64,000 nt of DNA from Clostridium sp. Marseille-P299 (lineage in GTDB: Bacteria > Bacillota > Clostridia > Lachnospirales > Lachnospiraceae), in NCBI RefSeq assembly GCF_900078195.1, contig NZ_FJVE01000007.1, positions 1,984,001-2,048,000 on the forward strand. The letters are read 5' to 3'. Position 1 is the stretch's first letter, and every line of letters begins with the position of its first letter. The position numbers were made by a program, and so were the translations under genes. This document shows, piece after piece, positions 26,278-34,088 of the stretch. The notes under the pieces were generated by a model, which worked only from the letters and a program-made list of their open reading frames with translations, did no database searches and was not told the DNA's origin.

Positions 26278-26700
26278 ATGACAAACGAACAGAAACAGCA
26301 AATCATAAAATTGCGACAGGACGGATACGGGTATGCTACCATCGCTTCCTCTCTGGGCCTGACGAAAAACCAAGTATCCGCCTTCTGCCGCAGAAGCAAT
26401 CTGACCGGCACCAAAGCGGCTGTGCATATAGAAGAAAAGCCGGAGCCGAACTGCTGCCGTAACTGCGGCAAGCCTCTGACACAGACATCGGGACGCAAGC
26501 CTGTGAAGTTCTGCTGCGATGACTGCCGTACTCACTGGTGGAACGCCCATCTGGACAAAGTCAACCGCAAAGCCTTTTATTCCTTTACCTGCACCTGCTG
26601 CGGGAAACCTTTCACGGCCTACGGGAACAGCCACAGAAAATACTGCTCCCACAACTGTTACATCGTGGACCGCTTCAAAGGTGGTGATTGCCATGACTGA
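26278..26700 (+). CDS. HTH / zinc-finger regulator near recombinases
   Basis: A 140-residue protein. A helix-turn-helix at residues about 6-38 (QQIIKLRQDGYGYATIASSLGL) precedes a Cys-rich region with paired knuckles (CCRNCGKPL; FCCDDC; CTCCGKPF; YCSHNC). Such RNA-polymerase/sigma-like HTH proteins lie before the serine recombinases in many clostridial elements; control of excision is plausible but unproven. GGAGGT precedes ATG 26278, and the 3' end overlaps the next gene by 8 bp. Confidence 0.75.
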   Translation: MTNEQKQQIIKLRQDGYGYATIASSLGLTKNQVSAFCRRSNLTGTKAAVHIEEKPEPNCCRNCGKPLTQTSGRKPVKFCCDDCRTHWWNAHLDKVNRKAFYSFTCTCCGKPFTAYGNSHRKYCSHNCYIVDRFKGGDCHD

Positions 26701-26863
26701 GGAGCAATTCGAGCGTGAAAAATTGTATCAGGCCAGCATGAATCTCTTCAAAAGTATGCTGGAAAAGGACCTCATCACCGAGGAGCAATACGCCATAATT
26801 GATACAAAAATGCTGGAAAATTACAGGCCATTATTGGGTACATTATTCGCAGAAATAACTTGA
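26693..26863 (+). CDS. SHOCT-like small protein
   Basis: A 56-residue protein with the SHOCT-type pattern (FKSMLEKDLITEEQYAIIDTKMLENY). It lies immediately before the recombinases, a common pairing in Firmicutes elements. ATG 26693 overlaps the previous gene, and AAAGGTGG provides the ribosome site. The stop codon lies within repeated promoter element C. The function is unknown; it may bind the recombinase. Confidence 0.72.
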   Translation: MTEEQFEREKLYQASMNLFKSMLEKDLITEEQYAIIDTKMLENYRPLLGTLFAEIT

Positions 26864-26891
26864 TAATAGTCGCTTTTAGAGTGATATATAG
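26855..26891 (+). promoter_or_regulatory. Repeated 37-bp promoter-like element, copy C
   Basis: ATAACTTGATAATAGTCGC, CTTTTAGAG and GATATA reproduce the layout of copies A and B (TTGATA, 17 bp, GATATA). It lies 22 bp before the first serine recombinase, so the recombinase genes probably share regulation with the accessory genes at 8247 and 9343. Confidence 0.65.
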
Positions 26892-26912
26892 TAGCGGAAA
26901 GGAGCTGATTTT

Positions 26913-28709
26913 ATGCGAAAAATCAACAAAATAGAGCCATTGATGCCTGCGCTACCGACCCGCAAAAAGGTCGCAGCCTATGCCAGAGTTTCAATGGAAA
27001 GTGAACGCCTCCAGCACTCTTTATCAGCTCAGGTCAGCTACTACAGCGAACTGATACAGAGCAACCCGGAATGGGAATATGCTGGTGTGTATGCTGACGA
27101 CGGCATCACAGGCACTAAGACAAACCGAGAAGAATTTCAGAGACTGCTTGCTGACTGCGAGGCCGGGAAAATCGACATTATTCTTACCAAGTCCATCTCC
27201 CGCTTTGCCAGAAATACAGTAGACCTTTTGGAAACCGTCCGCCACTTAAAGGAGCTGGGCATTGAGGTCCGCTTTGAAAAGGAGCGCATCAATTCCTTGT
27301 CCGGCGATGGCGAGGTCATGCTGACGCTGCTGGCTTCCTTTGCACAGGAAGAAATCATCAGCCTGAGCAACAATGTAAAATGGGGAACCAGAAAGCGCAT
27401 GGAGCAAGGCATCCCTAACGGCCACTTTAGAGTGTACGGCTACCGCTGGGAAGGCGACCAGCTGGTTATTGTCCCGGAGGAAGCAGCCATTGTTCGACGC
27501 ATCTTCCAGAACTTCCTTGATGGCAAGTCCCGCCTTGAAACCGAGCGAGAATTTGCCGCCGAGGGCATCACCACCAGAGACGGATGCCGCTGGGTGGACT
27601 CCAACATCAAAGTGGTTCTCAGCAATATAACCTACACCGGAAACCTGCTCCTGCAGAAAGAATATGTGGAAGACCCGCTTACCAAAAAGCGAAAAAAGAA
27701 CCGTGGCGAGCTGCCGCAGTTCTATGTGGAGGACACCCATGAAGCCATCATCGACAAAGAGACCTTCGACTATGTGCAAGCTGAAATGGCAAGACGCAAA
27801 GAGCTGGGCGCTTTCGCAAACAAATCCCTGAATATTACCTGCTTTACCAGCAAGCTCAAATGCAGTCGCTGCGGATGCAGTTATGTGCGTAATCAGAGAG
27901 CCAACCGAACCAAGCACACTTCCACCTACGACGATACGATTGTGGTTTGGGGATGCGGCACTCAGAAGAAAAAAGGTGGCCGCTGCTCCAACAAGGACAT
28001 TCCGGAGCGTGTGCTGCGAGAAGCCTGCGCTGCTGCACTGGACCTTGAGGACTTCGACGAGGATATTTTCCTTGAGCGTGTTGACACCATTCAGGTGCTG
28101 GACGGTCAGGTTCTGGAGTTTCATTTCTACGACGGCACTGTTTCCCAGATTGAATGGGTATCCACAGCCAAGAAAGATTGCTGGACGGATGAACACAAAG
28201 ACCGCCAGCGTGAGTGGATGCGCAACTACATGGCGAACGCTACAGATGGCCGCTATTCGGAATTCACCACCAGAATCCGCTGTGATAACTGCGGTAGCAC
28301 TTTCCGCAGGAATACGCAACCCAGCAAGTCAGCCGACGGCGGCAAGATGCATTATTGGCGCTGCCCGACTTCCGGCGACTGCGTTACTACCGGCATTCGT
28401 GAGGACAGGCTCAAGGAACTGACCGCTTCGGTGATGGGCCTTGCCGAACACGATGCGGAAGCCTTCAAAGCGCAGATCGAGTACATTTCGGTCGCTGCCG
28501 GTATGGTTCTGACCTTCCACTTCTTTGATGGCCGGGAAGAAAGCATCCAGTACAACACCAAGCGCCAAGGCACAGCATGGACACCGGAGCGCCGTGAGAA
28601 ATTCAAATCTTCTATGCAAGGCAAATATACCGAGGAGCGCCGACAGGCCATGAGCGAAAATATGAAACGGATAAGGAGTGAGAAACATTGGTCGTCCAAA
28701 AGAAAGTAA
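26913..28709 (+). CDS. Large serine recombinase 1
   Basis: A 598-residue large serine recombinase. The catalytic domain (1-155) has the nucleophile Ser27 in AYARVSMES, the GITGT loop and SISRFARNTVDLLE with the active-site arginine. A recombinase domain (about 170-290) follows, then two separate zinc-ribbon segments (CSRCGCSY with a later C, and CDNCGSTF). It catalyses integration or excision at attachment sites. GGAGC precedes ATG 26913, and the 3' end overlaps recombinase 2 by 22 bp. Confidence 0.93.
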   Translation: MRKINKIEPLMPALPTRKKVAAYARVSMESERLQHSLSAQVSYYSELIQSNPEWEYAGVYADDGITGTKTNREEFQRLLADCEAGKIDIILTKSISRFARNTVDLLETVRHLKELGIEVRFEKERINSLSGDGEVMLTLLASFAQEEIISLSNNVKWGTRKRMEQGIPNGHFRVYGYRWEGDQLVIVPEEAAIVRRIFQNFLDGKSRLETEREFAAEGITTRDGCRWVDSNIKVVLSNITYTGNLLLQKEYVEDPLTKKRKKNRGELPQFYVEDTHEAIIDKETFDYVQAEMARRKELGAFANKSLNITCFTSKLKCSRCGCSYVRNQRANRTKHTSTYDDTIVVWGCGTQKKKGGRCSNKDIPERVLREACAAALDLEDFDEDIFLERVDTIQVLDGQVLEFHFYDGTVSQIEWVSTAKKDCWTDEHKDRQREWMRNYMANATDGRYSEFTTRIRCDNCGSTFRRNTQPSKSADGGKMHYWRCPTSGDCVTTGIREDRLKELTASVMGLAEHDAEAFKAQIEYISVAAGMVLTFHFFDGREESIQYNTKRQGTAWTPERREKFKSSMQGKYTEERRQAMSENMKRIRSEKHWSSKRK

Positions 28710-30271
28710 CCACAATACCGGCGACGCTGACCAGATTTACAGCAACGCCAATCAACCAGCAGAAAAAACGCCGTGTGGCCGGATACGCCCGTGTTTCCAC
28801 CGACCACGATGACCAGTTCACCAGCTACGCTGCGCAGGTTGATTATTACACCAACTACATCAAAGGCCGTGACGATTGGGAGTTTGTCGATGTTTATACC
28901 GACGAAGGTATAACCGGAACCAGCACCAAGCGTCGTGAAGGCTTCAAGCGCATGGTCGCCGACGCTCTGGACGGAAAGATTGACCTGATTGTCACCAAGT
29001 CGGTCAGCCGATTTGCCCGTAACACCGTCGACAGCCTGACTACCATTCGACAGCTCAAGGAAAAAGGCATCGAGGTCTATTTTGAAAAAGAAAACATCTG
29101 GACCTTTGATGGCAAGGGCGAACTGCTCTTGACCATCATGTCCTCACTGGCGCAGGAAGAAAGTCGCAGCATTTCCGAGAACTGCACTTGGGGTCAAAGA
29201 AAGCGCTTTGCAGACGGTAAAGTCACCGTTCCATTCAACCGCTTCCTCGGTTACGACCGTGGCCCGGACGGAAATCTGGTAGTCAACCCGGAGCAGGCAG
29301 TTATCGTGCAGCGCATTTACGCCATGTTCCTGCAGGGAATAAGCTACCACGGCATCGCCAAGCAACTGACCGTCGACGGAATTCCTACACCCGGCGGCAA
29401 GGATAAATGGAGCATTTCCACTATCCGCAGCATTCTCAGCAACGAGAAGTACAAAGGCGACGCACTTCTGCAGAAGTCCTACACCGTGGATTTCCTGACC
29501 AAAAAGACCAAAGTCAACGAGGGCGAAATCCCACAATACTATGTAGAGGAAAACCACGAAGCCATTATTTCACCGGATGTTTTCGCAATGGTCCAGCGTG
29601 AAATGGCCAAGCGTGGTCGTGGCAAGAATTATCATAGCAGCGTACACGCATTCTCCTCGCAGATCCGTTGCGGTCAGTGCGGATGCTGGTATGGCTCAAA
29701 GGTCTGGCACTCCAACAGCAAATACCGCAAGACCGTCTGGCAGTGCAATCACAAATTCGACAACGATGAACATTGCACCACGCCGCATCTGACGGATGAG
29801 GACATCCAGAACGCTTTCCTGTCGGCGGCAAACAAGCTGCTGGCCACCAAAGACGAGGTCATCGCCAACGGTCACGAGATGGTGGAACTGCTTTTTGACA
29901 CTTCCGAGCTGGAAACGGAACAGACCACCTTGCTGGAAGAAACGCAGCTGATTTCGGATATGGTACAGCAGAGCATTTACGAGAATGCCCATGTTGCCCT
30001 CGACCAAGCGGAATACCAGAAGCGCTATGACAGCCTGACGCATCGATTCGATACTGCAAAGGAGCGCTTGGAGACGGTCATGGCCCAGCTCCAGCAGATG
30101 CAGCTGCAACGAGCCGACATTGAAACTTTCCTCCAGTCCTTTAAGGAGCTGCCGGACACACTCACCGAGTTTAGCGCTGAAAACTGGCATGCGCTGGTGG
30201 ATTACGCCACCGTCTACAGTGCAGACGATATTCGCATCACCTTCAAGCACGGACAGGAAATAAAGGCATAA
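28688..30271 (+). CDS. Large serine recombinase 2
   Basis: A 527-residue large serine recombinase. The nucleophile is Ser37 in GYARVSTDHDD, followed by EGITGTSTKRREGF and SVSRFARNTVDSLTTI, a recombinase domain, a zinc ribbon (CGQCGCWYGS, CNH, C) and a C-terminal coiled coil (about 400-490). The TTG start overlaps the end of recombinase 1 with AAGGAG upstream. It is clearly a divergent paralogue and not a copy, so the two proteins may act as a pair or in different directions. Confidence 0.93.
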   Translation: MVVQKKVTTIPATLTRFTATPINQQKKRRVAGYARVSTDHDDQFTSYAAQVDYYTNYIKGRDDWEFVDVYTDEGITGTSTKRREGFKRMVADALDGKIDLIVTKSVSRFARNTVDSLTTIRQLKEKGIEVYFEKENIWTFDGKGELLLTIMSSLAQEESRSISENCTWGQRKRFADGKVTVPFNRFLGYDRGPDGNLVVNPEQAVIVQRIYAMFLQGISYHGIAKQLTVDGIPTPGGKDKWSISTIRSILSNEKYKGDALLQKSYTVDFLTKKTKVNEGEIPQYYVEENHEAIISPDVFAMVQREMAKRGRGKNYHSSVHAFSSQIRCGQCGCWYGSKVWHSNSKYRKTVWQCNHKFDNDEHCTTPHLTDEDIQNAFLSAANKLLATKDEVIANGHEMVELLFDTSELETEQTTLLEETQLISDMVQQSIYENAHVALDQAEYQKRYDSLTHRFDTAKERLETVMAQLQQMQLQRADIETFLQSFKELPDTLTEFSAENWHALVDYATVYSADDIRITFKHGQEIKA

Positions 30272-30288
30272 CCCCATAGACGCAGAAA

Positions 30289-30332
30289 CGCCTCACCACT
30301 GGATTTGATTCCGGTAGTGAGGCGCTTTTTTT
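30289..30332 (+). terminator. Terminator between convergent recombinase and cargo operons
   Basis: CGCCTCACCACTGG pairs with CCGGTAGTGAGGCG (one mismatch) around an ATTTGATT loop, followed by seven T on the + strand. The cargo gene stop at 30331 lies at its edge. Confidence 0.88.
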
Positions 30333-30600
30333 ATTCATCGCTTGATTTTATTTTCTTTTCGAGAGGAGCAATGAATGCTTCTTTCCATACAACAAATTGC
30401 TTTGATGGTTTCTTGGCACGTTGCCTCCACTGTTCAAGATGCAAGATGTAAGCATCTTTATTCATCTCGTTTGCGTCATCTCTAACTTTGTACGCAAGAT
30501 CATTGCAGTCAACACAGAAGTTGAGCTGACCGTCCTTTGTCTTTACTGCAGCAAAGGACTCAAACAGTTTTTTCTTTCTTCCACAGCAATCACATACCAT
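30331..30600 (-). CDS. Cargo operon gene 3: zinc-ribbon protein
   Basis: An 89-residue charged protein with two Cys pairs (CDCC at residues 3-6; CVDC at 29-32), which should form a zinc ribbon, and a basic C-terminal helix region (WRQRAKKPSKQ). It starts 11 bp inside the end of the 647-residue gene with AAGGAGG upstream, so it is co-translated. No family is recognised. It may bind nucleic acid or another operon product. Confidence 0.7.
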   Translation of the reverse strand: MVCDCCGRKKKLFESFAAVKTKDGQLNFCVDCNDLAYKVRDDANEMNKDAYILHLEQWRQRAKKPSKQFVVWKEAFIAPLEKKIKSSDE

Positions 30601-32533
30601 ATGCTAATCCTCCTTCCAAGACTATACTGCTTATAGAACTACCCATTTCTGCTTCTTCATCCGCACCAATTACATGGCGTTTCTTAATGATTTTACGAAT
30701 TTTCGGCTCAAGATAATCTACAACATCCTTTTCTTGGTGGTCTGACTTCAGAAGACCCTGTTGCAAATCTCGCAGATTATCTTCGTCGTCATCTAACATA
30801 GAAATAATCATATCCTGCTCATCAGGAGTCAACATATAATCGATAAACTGATTGAGTAGTACCGCATTAAAAAGGCGAGCTGTTATAATGGCATCATCCT
30901 CATGCAGAAGGTTTCCGATAGCTTTTACTGCCGTACCACCGAGTGCGCCTCCTACAACACCCGCAACAAGACCGATTGCAGAGCCAACCTTTTTATTTAC
31001 TTTTTCTCCGATTGTCTTTCCAAGTGCTGCACCTGCGGCAGTAGTCGCTGCTATGCTACACATAAACGAAGCCGCAAGTGATGTCATGTTCTTCCAGTAT
31101 TGAGAACCGGAGATTTTTCCACTAATCGCCTTATATGTGTCAGGCACCGTAAAAACAAAAAACATGATACCTTGCGTTATAGCAGTAGAACCTAAAAATT
31201 TTGCAAAGCTTTTTTGTGCTGCTGCCCCGTAAATTGCCTTTTTTCCAGCCAACGCTCTGAATGCATTCACAATTTCCTGAACTAATTGCGGACTCAAACT
31301 CTTACTAATTTCCGTGGCCAAAGGATTCAGTGAAGCAGCTAAACTGGTACGAGAAATCTGGGATGCGATGATACCTCCGGCAAAAGCAAGACCATAAACC
31401 TGTATTCCTGTGTACAATGCACTTTTTGCAGCTTTCTTATAGTCCTTGGTTACCCAAAAAACTTGAGCAAAAGCTACAACTGCAGATATACCAAATGCCG
31501 ACAAACAGGTCACTGCGCCGGTAGCCACATCAAATGTAATTGATTCAATAGTTCCGGCCTTTGCAAGGTTGAGTGCTTGATTATAGGTAAGTTTTCCTTT
31601 TCGAATGATGTCATAGGCCATATTCGGATCAGAAACTCCCGGCACCTGTCCGTTGCTAATTCTTGTTTTCATATATTCAATGGCCTGTGAATACTGGTCC
31701 GCAGGAACTTCAATTTTCATTGCGTTACCAGACAAATCGTAGTAGCGGAATGTTTTCGTTCCTGTCGTTGGATCATTTTTGAAACAAGAATTAACAGACG
31801 AATATGCTGTTTTACAATACTTGCACTGGATGGGTGAAGCATCAACAATTTTATCGGGACCGTTCTTTGCGTTATCACGTCCTACAACAGTTGCTTGTTC
31901 ACCCGCTAAACGGTCCAGAATCGTTCCGGCTTCTTCTGCATAAATGCCGTGGCCAGTCTTTGTCTGATCAGCTCCATACGCTGCATTGAACATGACACCT
32001 TCAACATTTACAGTATTTATAGCACTGAATGTTGAATTTTCGACGGTAGCTTCGGCAAGCTCTCTCCGCTCAATAGCCAGCTTTTTGTATTTTCGGAAAA
32101 ACTGAAATAACGCTGCGCTTTCAAATTGTGCCAGTTCCGTCTTTCCAGCTTTCAATGTATACCGTGTTTTTCCTTTACCAGCATCGAAAGCAACAACCTC
32201 ATAATCCTCTGGAGAATAATACTCCCACGGAATAATTTGATATATTACCTTCACCGTGTTAGCCTTTTCTTTTGAACCGCTCTGCTTCTTTTGTTCTTTG
32301 GCAAGGTCATTATTATGCTTAACTTCATCACGTGTAGCCTTTACAATCAAACCACGGTCTGTAATCACGATACCTGCCGGATATCCTCCAAAACTCGAAA
32401 TATCTGCCCATCTGATTTTATGATCTGTTGGGACAGGAATATATTCATGGATTTTCTTTGTATTGGCTTTATCCAGCAAGGTAGGCGATTCAGGTAATTG
32501 TGCAATCAGCTGTTCTAAAATATCGTCAATCAT
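30590..32533 (-). CDS. Cargo operon gene 2: PH-like, glycine-zipper membrane protein
   Basis: A 647-residue protein. Residues about 35-150 have the strand pattern of a bacterial PH-like domain (IVITDRGLIVK, IPWEYY, RYTLKAGK, then a FESAALFQFFRKY helix). Residues 180-330 form a conserved-looking core with GHG (194-196), DNAKNG (220-225), KYC (238-240), EVP (275-277) and GQVPGV (295-300). Hydrophobic stretches follow at 335-395, 445-465 and 485-545, the last a Gly/Ala zipper (GLVAGVVGGALGGTA). An acidic tail ends it. ATG 32533 has AAGGAGG 6 nt upstream and overlaps gene 1. Function unknown; a pore-forming or effector role is speculation. Confidence 0.75.
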   Translation of the reverse strand: MIDDILEQLIAQLPESPTLLDKANTKKIHEYIPVPTDHKIRWADISSFGGYPAGIVITDRGLIVKATRDEVKHNNDLAKEQKKQSGSKEKANTVKVIYQIIPWEYYSPEDYEVVAFDAGKGKTRYTLKAGKTELAQFESAALFQFFRKYKKLAIERRELAEATVENSTFSAINTVNVEGVMFNAAYGADQTKTGHGIYAEEAGTILDRLAGEQATVVGRDNAKNGPDKIVDASPIQCKYCKTAYSSVNSCFKNDPTTGTKTFRYYDLSGNAMKIEVPADQYSQAIEYMKTRISNGQVPGVSDPNMAYDIIRKGKLTYNQALNLAKAGTIESITFDVATGAVTCLSAFGISAVVAFAQVFWVTKDYKKAAKSALYTGIQVYGLAFAGGIIASQISRTSLAASLNPLATEISKSLSPQLVQEIVNAFRALAGKKAIYGAAAQKSFAKFLGSTAITQGIMFFVFTVPDTYKAISGKISGSQYWKNMTSLAASFMCSIAATTAAGAALGKTIGEKVNKKVGSAIGLVAGVVGGALGGTAVKAIGNLLHEDDAIITARLFNAVLLNQFIDYMLTPDEQDMIISMLDDDEDNLRDLQQGLLKSDHQEKDVVDYLEPKIRKIIKKRHVIGADEEAEMGSSISSIVLEGGLAYGM

Positions 32534-33005
32534 GAGCGTCCTCCTTCTCTCCAGATAGGCTATCAATCAGTTTTTGAAATTCTGTGATTTGCGACCGGTC
32601 GGCTTCAATTTGCTTTTGAAGCTGATGAATAGTATCTTCCTTCGCTTTGATGGCCTCAGTATATCTTTGGATTTCACCACGGAGGAAGTTGATAACATCT
32701 TTGTTAGAAATGCGGGCCTTCTTCAGCTGTTCTGCATCAATTAGCTTCTGCGCAACCAGACCTCCCACCATAACGGTCGGCAGTACGGCAGCTCCAACCA
32801 CTGCACCTGCTAATGAGGCTTTTGCCGCAGCTGCATATTTCGGTGAAGATTTGAGAAACTCATGAAGCGCCGCTTCGTAGACAATGTGTCCACCTTTTTT
32901 CGATTCTATTGTCGCATCGAGCTTTTTGTCACGAATCCATCGACGCACGGTTTCAGGATTTGTATTCAGCATTTCAGCGATTTCTTTTACGCTATAGGTT
33001 TTCAC
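32526..33005 (-). CDS. Cargo operon gene 1: membrane-tethered HTH regulator
   Basis: A 159-residue protein. Residues 1-52 are a MerR/excisionase-type helix-turn-helix (VKEIAEMLNTNPETVRRWI). Residues about 58-88 are an uninterrupted small-residue hydrophobic segment (AGAVVGAAVLPTVMVGGLVA), and 95-150 form a coiled coil. A DNA-binding head tied to membrane and coil is unusual. The GTG start has AAGGAGG 7 nt upstream. Its likely target is the iterated sites in the promoter directly upstream. It could also be an excisionase-like factor, but the membrane segment argues against that. Confidence 0.75.
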   Translation of the reverse strand: MKTYSVKEIAEMLNTNPETVRRWIRDKKLDATIESKKGGHIVYEAALHEFLKSSPKYAAAAKASLAGAVVGAAVLPTVMVGGLVAQKLIDAEQLKKARISNKDVINFLRGEIQRYTEAIKAKEDTIHQLQKQIEADRSQITEFQKLIDSLSGEKEDAHD

Positions 33006-33032
33006 GCCATCGCCTCCTTCCTAACTGAACAT

Positions 33033-33107
33033 AGTATATCACAAAAATGTAGCATTAACAAGTGTTTTGTAGTATTAAAATGTAGTGTTAATAAAAATGT
33101 TACATTT
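33033..33107 (-). promoter_or_regulatory. Cargo operon promoter with iterated operators
   Basis: On the minus strand TTGTTA (33061-33056) and TATACT (33038-33033) are separated by 17 bp. Plus-strand repeats TGTAGCATTAA (33048), TGTAGTATTAA (33068) and TGTAGTGTTAA (33081), with a weaker TGTTACATTT at 33098, cover the spacer and the upstream region. The first repeat overlaps the -35, the arrangement expected for autorepression by the HTH protein of gene 1. Confidence 0.72.
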
Positions 33108-33115
33108 GCAGGCAT

Positions 33116-33140
33116 AAAAAAAGAGCCGGTTCTAAAACCG
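33116..33140 (-). terminator. Minus-strand terminator between att junction and cargo promoter
   Basis: On the minus strand CGGTT-TTAG-AACCG is followed by GCTC and seven T, then ATGCCT. It would stop transcription coming from truncated hsdM before the cargo promoter. Confidence 0.6.
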
Positions 33141-33166
33141 ACACCCTAAACGACACCCCGACACCC
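33139..33166. repeat. Three CGACACCC direct repeats beside the prophage end
   Basis: CGACACCC occurs at 33139-33146, 33151-33158 and 33159-33166, within 60 bp of the hsdM junction. They may be part of the recombinase binding site or an att arm. Confidence 0.6.
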
Positions 33167-33172
33167 TTGTGC

Positions 33173-33805
33173 CTATGCCGCATTTCTTTGTATTAAATAG
33201 CGAGTCTTAATTTCAAATACTCTACCCTTATAAGGCTCTATGATTTCTACTAATGTACGTACAATACAAGAAGGAGTATAGAATTCTCCTCCTAATTTTC
33301 CTTCTGCACTGGCAAATTTGCTAAGAAAATATTCATAAACTCTTCCTAATACATCTCGTTCTTTTGCAATATCCGTACCTACTTCAATATTGGCAAACAG
33401 TGTGACTAGTTCACCTAATCTAGTTTTATCAAGTTCAGGTCTAGAATAGTTTTTATTTAATACACCCTTTAGAGTGTTATTTTCTTTTTCAATTAATTCC
33501 ATTGCACGATCAATTACCTTACCAATATCAGGTGAAGTAGCATATGCTTCAATTGTACTCCATCTAGCCTCTAGTGGTACGTAAAAGATACTTTCAGCAG
33601 TATATTCATCTTTATCCTCTTCAAAACCAGAGCCTTCTTTTACTAGCTCCAAATGTTTTTCATTAAAAGAATCAGATACATATTTTAAAAAGATAAGTCC
33701 AAGTACTACATGCTTGTACTCAGCAGCATCCATGCTTCCACGTAACTTATCTGCAGCTAACCATAGTTTATCTTCAAAACCCACATTTGTCGTTCCTGTT
33801 GCCAT
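33173..33805 (-). pseudogene. hsdM: hsdM N-terminal fragment, cut by prophage insertion
   Basis: A 210-residue reading frame matching the N-terminal part of type I restriction-modification methyltransferase HsdM: the helical N-domain ([32 protein letters not shown]) and the start of the SAM domain ([36 protein letters not shown]). Family members continue with a DPCCGSGGM motif, but here the homology stops after GRV and a short unrelated tail (about 12 codons) ends in a stop. The SAM-binding and NPPF-type catalytic motifs are missing, so this piece cannot methylate. The rest should lie beyond the left prophage end. Confidence 0.88.
33200..33222. other. Right prophage-chromosome junction (att site)
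   Basis: HsdM homology ends at the codons for Gly-Arg-Val near 33218-33226. Bases further left belong to the element. Large serine recombinases use a 2-bp core inside about 40-50 bp sites, so the exact crossover cannot be fixed without the left end. Confidence 0.6.
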
Positions 33806-34088
33806 TTTAGTTCTCCTATCTATTATCTAACAAGTTTTTCTTAATATAATAATTGTTGATGTAATTGTAACATTTATCATAAATTTTTACAATTAATAAG
33901 TAAATTCTACATAAGTCATCTAGAAACTTAATGATCTACGTTACGCTAATTTTAGCCTTTAAGTCATAACATTTAAAGACGCTTAAATTTATCAACATAC
34001 CACATCTCCTCAATTATTATACGTAAAAAAAGTCCAGGCTTTTGGCATGAACTATTATACTTTAAATAATGATCTAACTGAATGAGAT
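33806..34088. other. Intergenic region upstream of hsdM
   Basis: AT-rich spacer holding the hsdM ribosome site (AGGAGA) and a possible minus-strand promoter with TATATT near 33845. No gene is seen. Confidence 0.5.

Larger units (their letters stand above)
1..33215. mobile_element. Prophage (cos-type siphovirus, HK97-like head), right-hand part
   Basis: A continuous set of phage replication, packaging, head, tail, lysis and recombinase genes runs from the window start to a junction inside hsdM near 33.2 kb. Base composition is visibly GC-richer than the flanking chromosome, except for the tail-tip genes (about 18.2-24.6 kb) and the cargo operon (30.3-33.1 kb), which are AT-richer. The left end, the lysogeny repressor and the 5' part of the primase gene are outside the window. 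The structural genes look intact (no frameshifts apart from the expected tail-chaperone slip), so the prophage may be functional; that is inference. Confidence 0.93.

Noticed and set aside
27246..28319. 357-codon minus-strand frame opposite recombinase 1
   Set aside because: Shadow of a clearly recognisable serine recombinase.
32526..33005. Gene 1 of the cargo operon as the phage excisionase
   Set aside because: The HTH resembles excisionases, but the membrane segment, coiled coil and overlap with the membrane-protein gene point elsewhere; serine recombinases usually use unrelated directionality factors.
33048..33107. Small CRISPR-like array from TGTAGYRTTAA repeats
   Set aside because: Units are 11 bp with irregular 2-9 bp spacing; they fit operator iterons, not CRISPR repeats.
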